From Amaurobius ferox (Eukaryota; Arthropoda; Arachnida; Araneae; Amaurobiidae), in the NCBI GenBank assembly GCA_951213105.1, contig OX578137.1, positions 59,662,736-59,726,735 on the forward strand: a stretch of DNA of 64,000 nt, read 5' to 3'. Numbering within the stretch: position 1 is the first letter of the stretch; each line of letters begins with the position of its first letter. The notes below the pieces were generated by a model. The model was not told the DNA's origin. It did not search any database and saw only the letters and a program-made list of their open reading frames with translations. The position numbers were made by a program, and so were the translations under genes. Shown piece after piece: positions 21,905 to 32,518 of the stretch.

Positions 21905-22499
21905 CAAATTATTTTTATGTGAATAATATCTGTGGTTGGTGGTATGTCTGGTTGAAATCGAAGCGTTACGAAAAATGTAAACTCTTTGTAAACTTATATC
22001 GCCAAACCTAGTAGATAGAAAGATAAACAATTTTTGCTTATTTCCTTGAATATAATGTACCATTTTTGTATATATAAAAGTATTAATTTCCATATTTTAA
22101 TATTTTAAACTTTTTTCTTCGAAAGAACTAAAAAAAATTTTATCCGAGTGAGTACTTCCTTCACTTTGCTTGCATTCACTTGAAATATATTCTAAACAAC
22201 AAAATATTGATATGAACATTAAGCGACAAAAATGTTCAGTTGGAAATCTGATTTCTAGATTAATAATTTGCACTAATGAAGCGCTTATAGATTTCGAGGA
22301 CTCGACTTCAATTTGAAAAAAAATTAAAATTTTCTCTTTTTAAGTTTGCAATGCTTATATCTTAAAAACTAAAAGCGCTAACTATGAAATATAAAATGTA
22401 GTTTGTAGCTTTTTAAAAGCCCTATAAAAACATATAATTGAATTTTTGGGTTCAATTCTTAGGTTTAGAACTATCTATCTATTATTATATATACTAATT

Positions 22500-22555
22500 G
22501 CGAAGTGTCCGTCTGTCTGTCTGTCCGTCTGTCTGTCCGTCTGTCTGTCTGTCAC
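22500..22555 (+). repeat. TCTG microsatellite near Helitron 5' end
   Basis: GTCCGTCTGTCTGTCTG repeats in a run; the second copy begins with the same run at 24595-24625. The frame 22446-22664 reads VCLSVCLSVCLS through it and is an artefact. Confidence 0.9.
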
Positions 22556-22659
22556 GCCTTTTTTAGGCACTTCCCGAATAAATAGAGACTTGCAATTTGG
22601 TACACGGCTCGGTCGTTCAAAAAAAACCCTTGGAAAAATCGAATTTTTCGAAAACGTTC

Positions 22660-24480
22660 TATAGAGGGGGTGCCCCACACCAAAACGTTCGAAAAGTGAA
22701 ATGACGGGAAAGCATGCTTTGCGATGAGATAGAGACTTCAAATATGGTATATGGGTAAATCACTCGAAAGGAAGAAAGTGTGCAATTTCAGATTTCCAAT
22801 ATTTTCTTCTTAAGGGGGGGTGCAGCACACCAAAACGTTCGAAAAGTGAAATGATAGGAGAGCATGCTTTGCGATGAGGTAGAGACTTCAAATTTGGTGT
22901 ATGGGTAAATCGTTCGAAAGGAAGAAAGTGTGCAATTTCAGATTTCCAATATTTTCTACTTAAGGGGGTGCCGCACACTAAAACGTTCGAAAAGTGAAAT
23001 GATGGGAAAGAATACTTTGCGATGAGGTAGAGACTTCAAATTTGGTGTATGGCTAAATTGTTCGAAAGGAAGAAAGTGTGCAATTTCCGATTTCCAATAT
23101 TTTCTACTTAATGGGGTGCCGCACACTAAAACGTTCGAAAAGTGAAATGATAGGAAATCATGCTTTGCGATGAGATAGAGACTTGAAATTTGGTGTATTG
23201 GTAAATCGTTCGAAAGGAAGAAAGCGTGCAATTTCGGATTTCCAATATTTTCTACTTAAGGGGGTGCCGCACACCAAAATATTCGATTTGCAGAATAAAT
23301 GAGAAAACGATCCTTTAAAATTTGATAGAGGCTTGAAATTCGGTATATGGACTGATCATTTGATGGAAACACCCAAGACAAATATAGTTTTTCAAAAATG
23401 TTCGTTTAAGGGAGTGCTCCAGAGTAAAAAGTTCGAAAAGTGAATTGATAAAAAAACCATAATTCGGAATGAGATAGAGATATCAAATTTGGTGTAAGGG
23501 TAGATAGTGTGGAAGGAAGAAAGTGTATAATTTCAGTTTACCAAAATTTTCTAATTTAGGGGGTGTTGCACACTAAAATGTTCGATTTTCGGAATAAAGG
23601 AGAAACGCCCCTCTCAAAAGGTGATAGAGGCTTAATATTTGGTATATGGGCGAATCATCTCATAGAAATCAGAAAAAGAATAGAGTTTTTCAAAAATGTA
23701 TAGTTAAGGGGTGGGTACTCCACACAAAAGCATTCGAAAGATGAAATGCTAGAAATGCATACTTCACGATGAGATAGAGACTTCAAATTTGGTGTACGGG
23801 TAAATAGTTGGAAAGAAGGAAAGTGTGCAATTTCAGTTTTCAAACTTTTGCTATTGTAGGGGGTGCCGCTCACTAAAATTTTCGATTTGCCGAACAAATG
23901 AAAAACGCCTTCCTTACAATGTGATAGAAGCTTGAAATTTAGTATATGGGCTAACTATTTGACAAAAACACCAAACATGAATACAGTTTGATAAAAATGT
24001 TCATTAACGGGGTGCTACACAGAAAAACGTTCGAAAAGTGAAGTGATAGAAAAAAATGCTTCTCGATAGGATAGAGACTTCAAATTTGGTGTACGGGTAG
24101 ATAGTTTGAAAAGAAGAAAGCGTGAAATTTCAGCTTTCCAATATTTGCTACTTTAAGGGGTGCCGCACACTAATATGTTCGATTTTCGGAATAAATGAGG
24201 CACGCTTCCTTTTAAATGTGACAGAGGCTTGATATTAGGTATATGGGCCAATCATCTGATAAAAAACCGAAGACAAAGAGAGTTTTTTAAAAATGTTCAT
24301 TTATGGGTGTGCTTTACAGAAAAAAGTTCCAAAGGAGAAATATTAATATAGGGGTGTCTCGGGATGAGATAGAATTTAATGTAGTGTACGGGTAAATAAT
24401 TCGAAAGGAAGAAATGCGCAAATTTAGTTTCCCAATATTTTCTTCTTTAGGGGGTTCTGCACACCAAAATATTCGATTTG
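22660..24480 (+). repeat. About 148-bp tandem units inside the Helitron, copy 1
   Basis: Marker words (GGGGTGCCGCACAC followed by AAAACGTTCGAAAAG or AAATATTCGATTTG) recur at about 22667, 22817, 22965, 23114, 23262, 23410, 23559, 23705, 23858, 24009, 24158, 24306 and 24451. The first four are one unit type; from 23262 on two types alternate, giving a period of about 297 bp. Minus-strand frames reading ...RKYWKSEIAHFLPFE... come from these units. Confidence 0.9.
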
Positions 24481-24574
24481 TCGAACAAATGTGAAAAGCG
24501 AATTATTAAAAAATTTACATTATTCAGGGGTTGCTTATTGCGATACCGTTGATTTTCAACGGGTATTCGGCTAG

Positions 24575-25609
24575 TATATACTAATTGCCAAGTGTCCGTC
24601 TGTCTGTCTGTCCGTCTGTCTGTCACGCTTTTTTTAGGCACTTCCCGAATAGATAGAGACTTGCAATTTGGTACACGGCTCGGTCTTTCGATAAAAAACC
24701 CCGGAAAAATCGAATTTTTCGGAAACGTTCTATAGAGGGGGTGCCCCACACCAAAACATTCGAAAAGTGAAATGACAGGAAAGCATGCTTTGCGATGAGA
24801 TAGAGACTTCAAATTTGGTGTATGGGTAAATCGTTCGTAAGGAAGAAAGTGTGCAATTTCAGATTTCCAATATTTTCTACTTAAGGGGGGGGTGCAGCAC
24901 ACCAAAACGTTCGAAAAGTGAAATGATAGGAGAGCATGCTTTGCGATGAGGTAGAGACTTCAAATTTGGTGTAAGGGTAAATCGTTCGAAAGGCAGAAAG
25001 TGTGCATTTTCAGATTTCCAATATTTTCTACTCAAGGGGGTGCCGCACACCAAAACGTTCGAAAAGTGAAATGATAGGAAAGCCTGCTTTGCGATAAGAT
25101 AGGGACTTCAAATTTGGTATATAGGTAAACCGTTAGAAAGGAAGAAAGTGTGTAATTTCAGATTTCCAATATTTCCTACTTAAGGGCGTGTCGCACACAA
25201 AAATGTTCGATTTTCCGAATAAATGAGAAACGGCCCCTTTTAAAATTTGATAGAGGCTCAAAATTTTAAATATAGACTAATCATTTGATGAAAACACCCA
25301 AAACGAATATAATTTTTCAAAAATGTTCGTTTAAGGGGGTTTTCCAGAGGAAAACGTTCGAAATGTGAATTGATAAAAAAAAACATGCTTCGAAATAAGA
25401 TACAGACTTCAAATTTGGTGTACAGGTAGATAATTCGAAAGGAAGAACATGTGCAATTTCAGTTTTCCGATATTTTGAACTTTTGAGGGTGCCTCAAAAC
25501 TAAATGTTCGATTTGTCGAATAAATAAGAAACGCGAATTATTAAAAAATTTACATTATTCAGGGGTTGCTTAATGTGGGGCCGTTGATTTTCAACGGGTA
25601 TGCGGCTAG
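24575..25609 (+). mobile_element. Second Helitron copy, head-to-tail
   Basis: It starts directly after the inner CTAG (24571-24574) with TATATACTAATTGCC, so it lacks the first 14 bases of the outer copy (TCTATCTATTATTA). It then carries the TCTG run and the GGCACTTCCCGAATAGATAG block. About six 148-bp units follow, and it ends with the hairpin and CTAG at 25606-25609. Confidence 0.88.
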
Positions 25610-25960
25610 TAGTGGTTCTAATTTCGATATTTTAATATTTTGACCTGTTAAAATTTTCCAAAAGGAGGAAAAGGTGTAATATTTTAAATATCATGAGTGT
25701 CACAGCTCAATGTGTGAAATATTAGCGCACAAACACGAGATATTTTGTTTTGTTTTAAAGATATTAGAAAGTGAAGTGAACTTGGGGATTCCAACTATGT
25801 TTAATTATTGAGGAAATTTGAAGAAAAGAAAAGTAGGAAATTCAAGTACGCACTTATGTGCAGCCAGACAAGTTTACAGATTCAGTCGGATCTTAAAATT
25901 CGACAATATTTGGAGAAAATTTGGCATAATCATATATAACAGGGTTTATTTTTCCTACAG

Positions 25961-26508
25961 TTGAAGTTGATTCTGAAAAAGGCTAGTTTTGCCTCATTAA
26001 CCACAGATATCTTTAAATTTTTGTTTTATGCCGTTTAGTAAGAAATATTTTTATCTACAGGCTTTTATTATATTCATTTTATTAGCATCACTAATTTAAA
26101 TAGTTTATTAGCATCCAATAAATAAATTAACACCTAATTATGCAATAATAAAATGAAAAATGTTGGAATCAAACAAATTATTTTCCAAAGGCACAAAATT
26201 TTACTATGTTTATTCAACATGGAGAAAAATTCAAATAAATGCTGTGATTTGAATTTTATTTTATACTGTTATTCACTAATTTTGAAATGCATGCACAAGA
26301 TTTTTAAAATAACATCATAAATGATTCAACATCAAACTTTGTTTTCATTTCGTTATTCTAAAGATCATTTTCATTTGTAAATAATTCTCATGAATATTTC
26401 ATATCAAATATTTGCTTAAATGGTATTTCAAAAATAAAAAGGAAAGTTGATTTCGACTTTCCTTTAAACATTTTGTCCAGCTTTAATTAGTTTCTCCATA
26501 ACAAAAAA
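25961..26508. other. AT-rich spacer
   Basis: No gene and no repeat match noticed. Confidence 0.45.
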
Positions 26509-27293
26509 TCTGATGTGGGCAGCACATGACTTTCGCTGCAAACTCAAATTCATATTTTCTTTATATCTTAAATAATTCATTAGATTGAGTTTAATTGAAC
26601 CAAATAACACTAAATTTGCATTTTTAATTCATTTTTCCAAAATCGGCGTAACAAAAATGCAAGAAATCTCAAATATTTTGAGAACGGTTAGCCCCAAAGT
26701 ATAATGGAGTGTATTATATTATTTTCCTCGTCAAAATTGCGTACAAAACAAGAATTTAATTGATACGTTTGAACATAGTCTTCTTTGTGTTTTAGATTTT
26801 TGTCGGCCATTTCGTAAAAAAAGACAGGTTGTTCTTTTCCGAATCGTACCAAAATCTAAGCAGCGTCAGAGTATCCCACAAGTAACTTATCTATCAAATT
26901 TTGTGAAATTTGGTCAATTAGTATTTTAGCTAGGGTGGATACATGAAATTTTTACGGGCTATTTCTCCAAAAAAAAGCGGATTCTGTTTTTACGAATCCT
27001 ACTAATCAGCACCAGGGTCTAACTAATCAGCACCAGGGTCTCACTCAAGTGACTTAGCTACCAAATTTTATGAAATTCGGTCCATTAGTTTTTGAGTTAG
27101 AGTAGATACATACATTACACTGACACACACACACACAGACAGACAGACACACACACACAGACGTCACGCTAAAAATAGTTTTTTCGTATTCTAGAGATCT
27201 CGAAACGTGTAGATCCGTCGAAAACTCGAGTTGTGATTTTAGGTATGATTCCAATACTTTCCCTATACATTACCATGTATTGCAGGGAAAGTA
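26509..27293 (+). mobile_element. HINE-like element, subfamily B, copy B1
   Basis: It begins TCTGATGTGGGCAGCACATG, then subterminal ACTTTCGCTGCA, and ends at the hairpin closing TGCAGGGAAAGTA. Interior marks are the repeated ACCAAATTTTATGAAATTCGG / CCATTAGTTTTTGAGTTAG blocks, a CA/CAGA run (27119-27162), and TAGATCCGTCGAAAACTCG. No open frame is shared with other copies. Confidence 0.78.
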
Positions 27294-27786
27294 AAAAGCA
27301 ATTTTTATATTTTATTTAGTTACTCATACTTCTATTAATTATCATTTACTTACAAACAAAAAAATATTTAAGCACTTATAATTGAATTTTCTTTTGACCA
27401 AACAAGTTTGCATTATACTTGAAAGAAATAGTTATATTTTATTTATAAATATACTGAGTCACGAAGGCCATTGTATGATTTCATGCTCCATTCGCGACAT
27501 AAGAATGCACAAAAAAGAACAACAAAATAATTTCATTATAGAACAGTTATTTCAGAAAATTTTTAAATACAAGTAACATTAATTTTGAATGAAGGAAATT
27601 AGTTTTATCATTTATTTCTTTAATACGAAAATATAATCTGAAATGGCATAGATAAAAAAAGAATTAACACAGTCGCTCTGTCATGTGCAAAGAATAGAAA
27701 GATTTAAATCTATCATTTCCCGAAAAATGTCCGACAAAAATATAAAATCAACGGTTGGTCTTAGAAGTAAAGTGAAATATAAAAAA
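27294..27786. other. AT-rich spacer between B1 and B2
   Basis: No gene seen; the 64-codon frame at 27382-27576 has no recognisable features. Confidence 0.45.
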
Positions 27787-28593
27787 TCTGATGTGGGCAG
27801 CACATGACTTTCCCTGCAGACTTATATTCACGTTCTCTTTATTTTAATTCAATTTATTTCACTTTTAATTCAATTTTCGTTCTTATTTGATAACTGGACT
27901 TATTTTCAAAGGTGACGTAGAGAAAATACGAAAATACTAAAATATCTAGAGAACGACTAGTCCTAGTGTAATGGGATTGGTCTTATTCTTTTCTTCGTTA
28001 AAAAGTACGTATTAAACAAGCATTTAATGGATATATTTGAGCATACGTAGTTTTTTATTTTAGATTTTGGCGATTTTTGCGGGCCATTTTGCAAAAAAAG
28101 GCAGGTTATTTTTTTCGAATGGTACCAATATCTAATCAGCACCAAGGTGTCTCACAAGTAGCTTATCTGCCGAATTTTGTGAAATTCGGTCCATTAGTTT
28201 CTCAGCTAGAGTGGATACAAGCTTTTGCGGGCCATTTCGCAAAAAATGGCGGGTTCTTTTACCCCAAATCATACCCAAAACTAATCAGCATCAGATTCGT
28301 CCACAGGTGACTTACAGACCAAATTTTATGAAATTCGGTCCATTAGTTTTTTAGTTAGAATGAATACAAAATCTGCACAGGCAGACAGACAGACAGACAG
28401 AGAGACACACACACACACAGAGCGAGAGAGAGAGAGAGAGACACGCAGACACACACTCAGATTTCACGCTAAAAATAGTTTTTTCGTATTCTAGAGGTCT
28501 CGAAACGTGTAGATCCGTCGAAAACTCGAGTTGCGATTTTCGGCATGATTCCAATACTTTCCTTATGCATTACCATGTATTGCAGGGAAAGTA
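27787..28593 (+). mobile_element. HINE-like element, subfamily B, copy B2
   Basis: It starts TCTGATGTGGGCAGCACATG with subterminal ACTTTCCCTGCA, and ends TGCAGGGAAAGTA, an exact 12-bp inverted match between start and end. The interior has the same order as B1, with a GACA/GAGA/CACA microsatellite at 28380-28452. Confidence 0.8.
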
Positions 28594-28597
28594 TAAA

Positions 28598-28682
28598 TCT
28601 GATGTGGGCAGCACATGACTTTCCCTGCAGACTTATATCCACGTTCTCTTTATTTTAATTACCATGTATAGCAGAGAAAGTA
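28598..28682 (+). mobile_element. 85-bp minimal HINE-B derivative, B3
   Basis: It carries the complete subfamily B 5' end (TCTGATGTGGGCAGCACATG, ACTTTCCCTGCAGAC and about 30 more bases). This joins directly to ATTACCATGTATAGCAGAGAAAGTA, the 3' hairpin side. The whole interior is missing. It starts four bases after the end of B2, in the same orientation. Confidence 0.78.
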
Positions 28683-28719
28683 AAAATAATCAGCAAACAA
28701 AGTAGAATTTAACCTATTT

Positions 28720-29045
28720 TTGGAATTCAAGTTTTCACAGAAAGAGCACATTTCATACATTCCTGAACACTAATCGTACGTTTTTGAGGTGATGTGTGTG
28801 TGTGTATGAGAGAGAGAGGGGGGGAGAGAAATCTGTGAATACGATATCTCACGAATGAATGCAGCGATTTGAGCGAAATTTGGTACAAAATTTACAATCC
28901 CTGGATCGAATGCTAGGAAGACCCCCAAATTTCAGAAAAAATCAGGGAAAAGTGAAAAGGGTAACACGCTATAATTGTAATAATTTGGACCCAGGATGCC
29001 AATGTTTCAAAATTTTTCTTGTAAAAATAAAAATAAATGAATTGT
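28720..29045 (-). mobile_element. Mosaic HINE-like fragment (A joined to R2-type sequence)
   Basis: The part 28730-28905 aligns with the 3' half of subfamily A (AGAGCACATTTCATACATTCCTG, TTGAGGTGATGTGTG run, GAGCGAAATTTGGTACAAAA). The part 28960-29045 instead matches R2 at 52090-52180 (GTAACACGCTATAATTGTAATAATTT, AATTTTTCTTGTAAAA). Neither terminus is present. Confidence 0.6.
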
Positions 29046-29563
29046 GGTAAGTCGAGTCGAGCCACACTGCTTTTAATTTCTAATGGAGGCGTATAAAAAA
29101 TTAATTTTCGTATTTATATGAAATTATCTGTTTAAGGGTTTATAACTAACACTGCTGAATTCTCCTCTGTTTTCTGATTATTTTCATGTTTCACTTTGTT
29201 TCTACAAACAGCTCTTTATTTCTTTTATTCCTTTCAGGCTCTCTTCGTGAAACACCAGTTACAACTTGCGTTGAATTACGCAAAGATCCGAAACTAATCC
29301 TTATTATAGGCTGAGGCTTATTTTCCTCAAGTAATCGATTAAGAGTTCAAATGCATTCATTTATTACGTCAGATTCTAAACATTGACCCATAATATCTAT
29401 TCGAGAAATTACTGAAAAGAACCTCTTTCGGCAATTCTTACGACAATATATTTCTGTTTGGGGTTGTTAAATTATTAAAAAAATTGGAAAAATGCAGACT
29501 TGTTTATAAGCAAGGAATGAATATGCTGTGAAAATTGGGTTCATGGAAAACATTGTAAAAAAA
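29046..29563. other. Spacer, no gene seen
   Basis: No recognisable repeat or frame. Bases 29220-29300 are slightly less AT-rich. Confidence 0.4.
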
Positions 29564-30495
29564 TCTGATGTGGGCAACACATGACTTTCCTTATATAATG
29601 CAATGAATTTACTACTTTCACAGTAAAAAGTTTTTTCTTATAGTAGATACTTATATTCTTTCCAAGATATTGAATGTTCGCCAATTAGTCGTCATTTTCA
29701 TTGAATTAGCGTCATTTTTATCCATTTTGCAAGATTTTCGTTAATTTAACAGCATTTAAAAAGTCGCCAAGTTGGCGACATTCCGCCAAATTCGTCGCCA
29801 AAATCTAGCCAAGCGTTATAAATGGAGAAATAAGTTATTCTTATAGCAGATAAATGACTATTGGTGCTCAAATACTAAAGTATTACTCAAAGTATCTTTT
29901 TTCATGAATGGAACGAGCTAGATCCACGAGAATGATGTCACCTAATTTATCGCATGGTATTACATATGAAAAGTGAACATGTTTCTCAATAGGAAATTTT
30001 TTTTTTTTATTTTATATGACTTTTTGATAATTTTTTTTAAAAATGTGCAATATCTCGAGACAGGTTCATGTTAGCGTTCTAAAATTTATGTCAATCGTTT
30101 TCTAAAAAAAATTACATAAGAAATGTCTATTTGTGTAACTTTATTGGAGGTTTTGATTTTTTGATGATTTTTTCAAAATTTCATTCGAAAATTTAGGGGA
30201 TTCTGAACATTCGATTACGTATAAAAACAATAGGCTTCCAGTGATTACGTATTCTAATTTTTGTACCAAATTTTGCTCGAATCGGTCCATTCGTTCGTCA
30301 ATTATCGTCTCCACAGACTCACTGACACACACACACACACACACAGAGAGAGAGAGAAAGAGAGAGACATCACTTCAAAAATGTTCGATTCGTGATCAGG
30401 GATGCTTGAAACGTGCTCTCCCGTCAAAAACTCGAATTCGAATTTTCGACCCCGTCACAATACTTTCCTTATACATTATGTATATAAGGAAAGTA
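29564..30495 (+). mobile_element. HINE-like element, subfamily A, copy A3
   Basis: It starts TCTGATGTGGGCAACACATG, subterminal ACTTTCCTTATATA, and ends with the hairpin closing TATATAAGGAAAGTA, an exact 14-bp inverted match. The near-palindrome GTCGCCAAGTTGGCGAC is at 29763-29779. A CA/GA run lies at 30326-30366. Confidence 0.8.
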
Positions 30496-30572
30496 ATATG
30501 AAAATTATTGAACATATAACATATTAATACAATCACATTGATTCAATGGCCAATATAAAAAAAACTACAAAA

Positions 30573-31367
30573 TTTGGGACGTGAGCAGCACATGACTTTC
30601 CCTACAGACTCAAATTCATTTTCTCTTCATGTCTTTAATAATTTATTAAACTGAGTTTAATTGAATAAAATACCATGCATAATTATTTAAAGTACACTGA
30701 ATTTGCACTTCTCATTCAATTTTCGTTTTCATTTGACAGCTGGACATTTTATTAAAGACGACGTAGGAAAAATGCGAAAATAAAATAAAATATCTCGAAA
30801 ACGGTTAGTCCTAAACTCAAGAGATTAGTCTTGTTCTTTTCATCGTAATTAAGAATAAAACAAGCATTTAATTGATATATTTGAGCATACGTAGTCCTTC
30901 ATTTTAGATTTTGACCTTTTGGGCTGGGCTATTTCGCAAAAAAAATGCAAGGGGGGATTCCAAACCGTACCAAAATCTAATCACCACCCGGCTAACCTTA
31001 TCTATCAAATTTTGTAACATTTAGTAAATTAGTTTTTTAGTTCGTATGGATAAGTTCAATTTTTGTGGGCAATTTCGCAAAAAAAATACAGGGTCTTTTA
31101 TATCGAATCGTACGAAAATCTAATCAGCATTAGGGTCACCCACAAGTGAATTACCTATAAAATATTATGAAATTTGATCAATTATTTTTTGAGTTAGAAT
31201 GGATACATACATTTCACAGACAAGCACACACAGGCATCACGCTAAAAATAGTTTTTTTCGAGTTCTAGAGGTCCCAAAACATGTAGCTCCGTCAAAAACT
31301 GGAGTTACGATTTTCGACAAGAATCCGACACTTTTCCTATGCATTACCATATATTGTAGGGAAAGTA
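30573..31367 (+). mobile_element. HINE-like element, subfamily B, copy B4
   Basis: The 5' end has drifted (TTTGGGACGTGAGCAGCACATG). The subterminal ACTTTCCCTACA and the terminal TGTAGGGAAAGT still match exactly in inverted orientation, although both differ from the other B copies at the same base pair. The interior order is as in B1. Confidence 0.76.
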
Positions 31368-31638
31368 AAATTAAAGACTGTACTTTGTATAAAGTGCATT
31401 CTACCTAAATATTGTATTAAAATAAATCACCTTTCTGGTGCATTGGGCGTTTTTAAATCAATACACATTTTAATAATAGCATCTACACCAGGTGATCCGA
31501 GTAATTTTATAATAAATATATAAATAATGAATTAAATTTACTTTGTCAAGACACCCATTTTATTCAGTAAAAAAAGTAAAAAATACACTTAGTACTAAAT
31601 TTAGCAAAACAGTGAAACATATTGTCGCATGTGATTGC
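31368..31638. other. AT-rich spacer
   Basis: Nothing recognised between B4 and the LTR-like repeat. Confidence 0.4.
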
Positions 31639-32507
31639 TGTTGTGATAACCCGCCAGTGTGTCTCGTCCAATTATTAGACTGGAAATAGATTGATTAATA
31701 TACGTATATTAACATATTTAACTTTGAACAATGAAGAGACATTTTTTGCTCTAATTTAATTTTTATTATATTAATTATTTGTACTGTAAATATTCTTATT
31801 ACTTAATTTCACATTAATATTTAACATTGTACCTATTATTAATTATTATATTATTTAACAAAATATTCTGCTGGCAAATAATCAGTGTGATGCAGGATTG
31901 TTCGAGTAACTTGGAGTCAGATTTTAACTACTTTTCCTCATAACTGATAATAAACAGATTTGCCTTTGCTCTTATCCTTCTCGTAATGCTGACTCATGGG
32001 GATCTACTTCTTGTTTGGACCGTAGTTTTCTTTCAAGATTTTCTGCACTCGTACAAATTTAACGTCTGCACTCCACGACCTGTTAACGTACCCCTTTTCA
32101 CAAACTATATTTCTATATTACTCTTCTCTTCTACATGTTAACTCGCCAACATATCAAATCTGCATCTATATAACCTATTGACTCTCCATCTCATCATGCC
32201 ATCTCTTGCAGAAGGTTTTCTGTTAACTCCGCCTTGTCCGCCCATTAGATCGCAGGCATCTGCAAGGGGCTTGGTCCAGGCTTCCATTGGACAATCTCTT
32301 ATAGCCCACGGAATCGACTCCTCATTGGTCGGCTATCTTCACCGCCTCGAGTCTACACACATCATGTGACGTGATATCGCAAATCATTATTCGCACCATA
32401 AATCGTTGTTCGCCCATAATATCAAGTCAGACGCCTTTTTGTCGCCTTCTCGTAGCCTTGGTGTTTATTAACAAAAACTATCACCTTTTCAAAACCTCTG
32501 CATTACA
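31639..32507 (-). mobile_element. Probable LTR of a retrotransposon remnant
   Basis: Read on the minus strand, it opens TGTAATGCAGAGG at 32507 and closes GGTTATCACAACA at 31639 (TG...CA ends). It is preceded on that strand by GGGGAGGAAAG (32518-32508), a good polypurine tract for a 3' LTR. The less AT-rich part at 32170-32360 lies inside it. A diverged relative of this block occurs at 37745-38090, sharing TTGTGATAACCC / CC, AGTCAGATTT and TCCTCA(G)ATAA-type words. The open frame 32178-32369 is inside the repeat. The Ty3/gypsy type is only a guess. Confidence 0.55.
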
Positions 32508-32518
32508 CTTTCCTCCCC
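32508..32518 (-). other. Polypurine tract beside the LTR
   Basis: GGGGAGGAAAG on the minus strand is directly followed by the TG of the LTR, as required for second-strand priming in LTR retrotransposons. On the minus strand 32519-32690 would be internal element sequence just before it; I see only short broken frames there. Confidence 0.5.

Larger units (their letters stand above)
22474..25609 (+). mobile_element. Helitron, non-autonomous, containing a second tandem copy
   Basis: The left end is A|TCTATCTATTATTATATA (22474). The right end is the hairpin CCGTTGATTTTCAACGG (25581-25597; 7-bp stem) followed eight bases later by CTAG (25606-25609) and a T. 5' TC, 3' CTAG, a hairpin before it and insertion between A and T are the defining marks of Helitrons. 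The related site in repeat H at about 42450-42465 reads ...AAGTA|TAGTGG..., which is the empty form. An identical hairpin and CTAG also close an inner copy at 24546-24574, after which a second element starts at once. No RepHel (Rep/helicase) coding frame is present, so movement would need a helper. Confidence 0.9.
21905..25960 (+). repeat. Dispersed repeat H, copy 1, split by a Helitron
   Basis: Flanking segments 21905-22473 and 25610-25960 together match the uninterrupted copies at 40600-41410 and 41900-43035. Shared blocks include GAAGCGTTACGAAAAATGTAAAC, CCAAACCTAGTAGAT, TTCACTTTGCTTGCATTCAC, TTCGAGGACTCGACTTC and TTTCGATATTTTAATATTTT. It has no coding frame, and its class is unknown. Confidence 0.75.

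Noticed and set aside
22760..24905. Minus-strand proteins reading RKYWKSEIAHFLPFE-like repeats
   Set aside because: They are translations of the 148-bp Helitron units; each frame breaks when the unit length is not a multiple of three.
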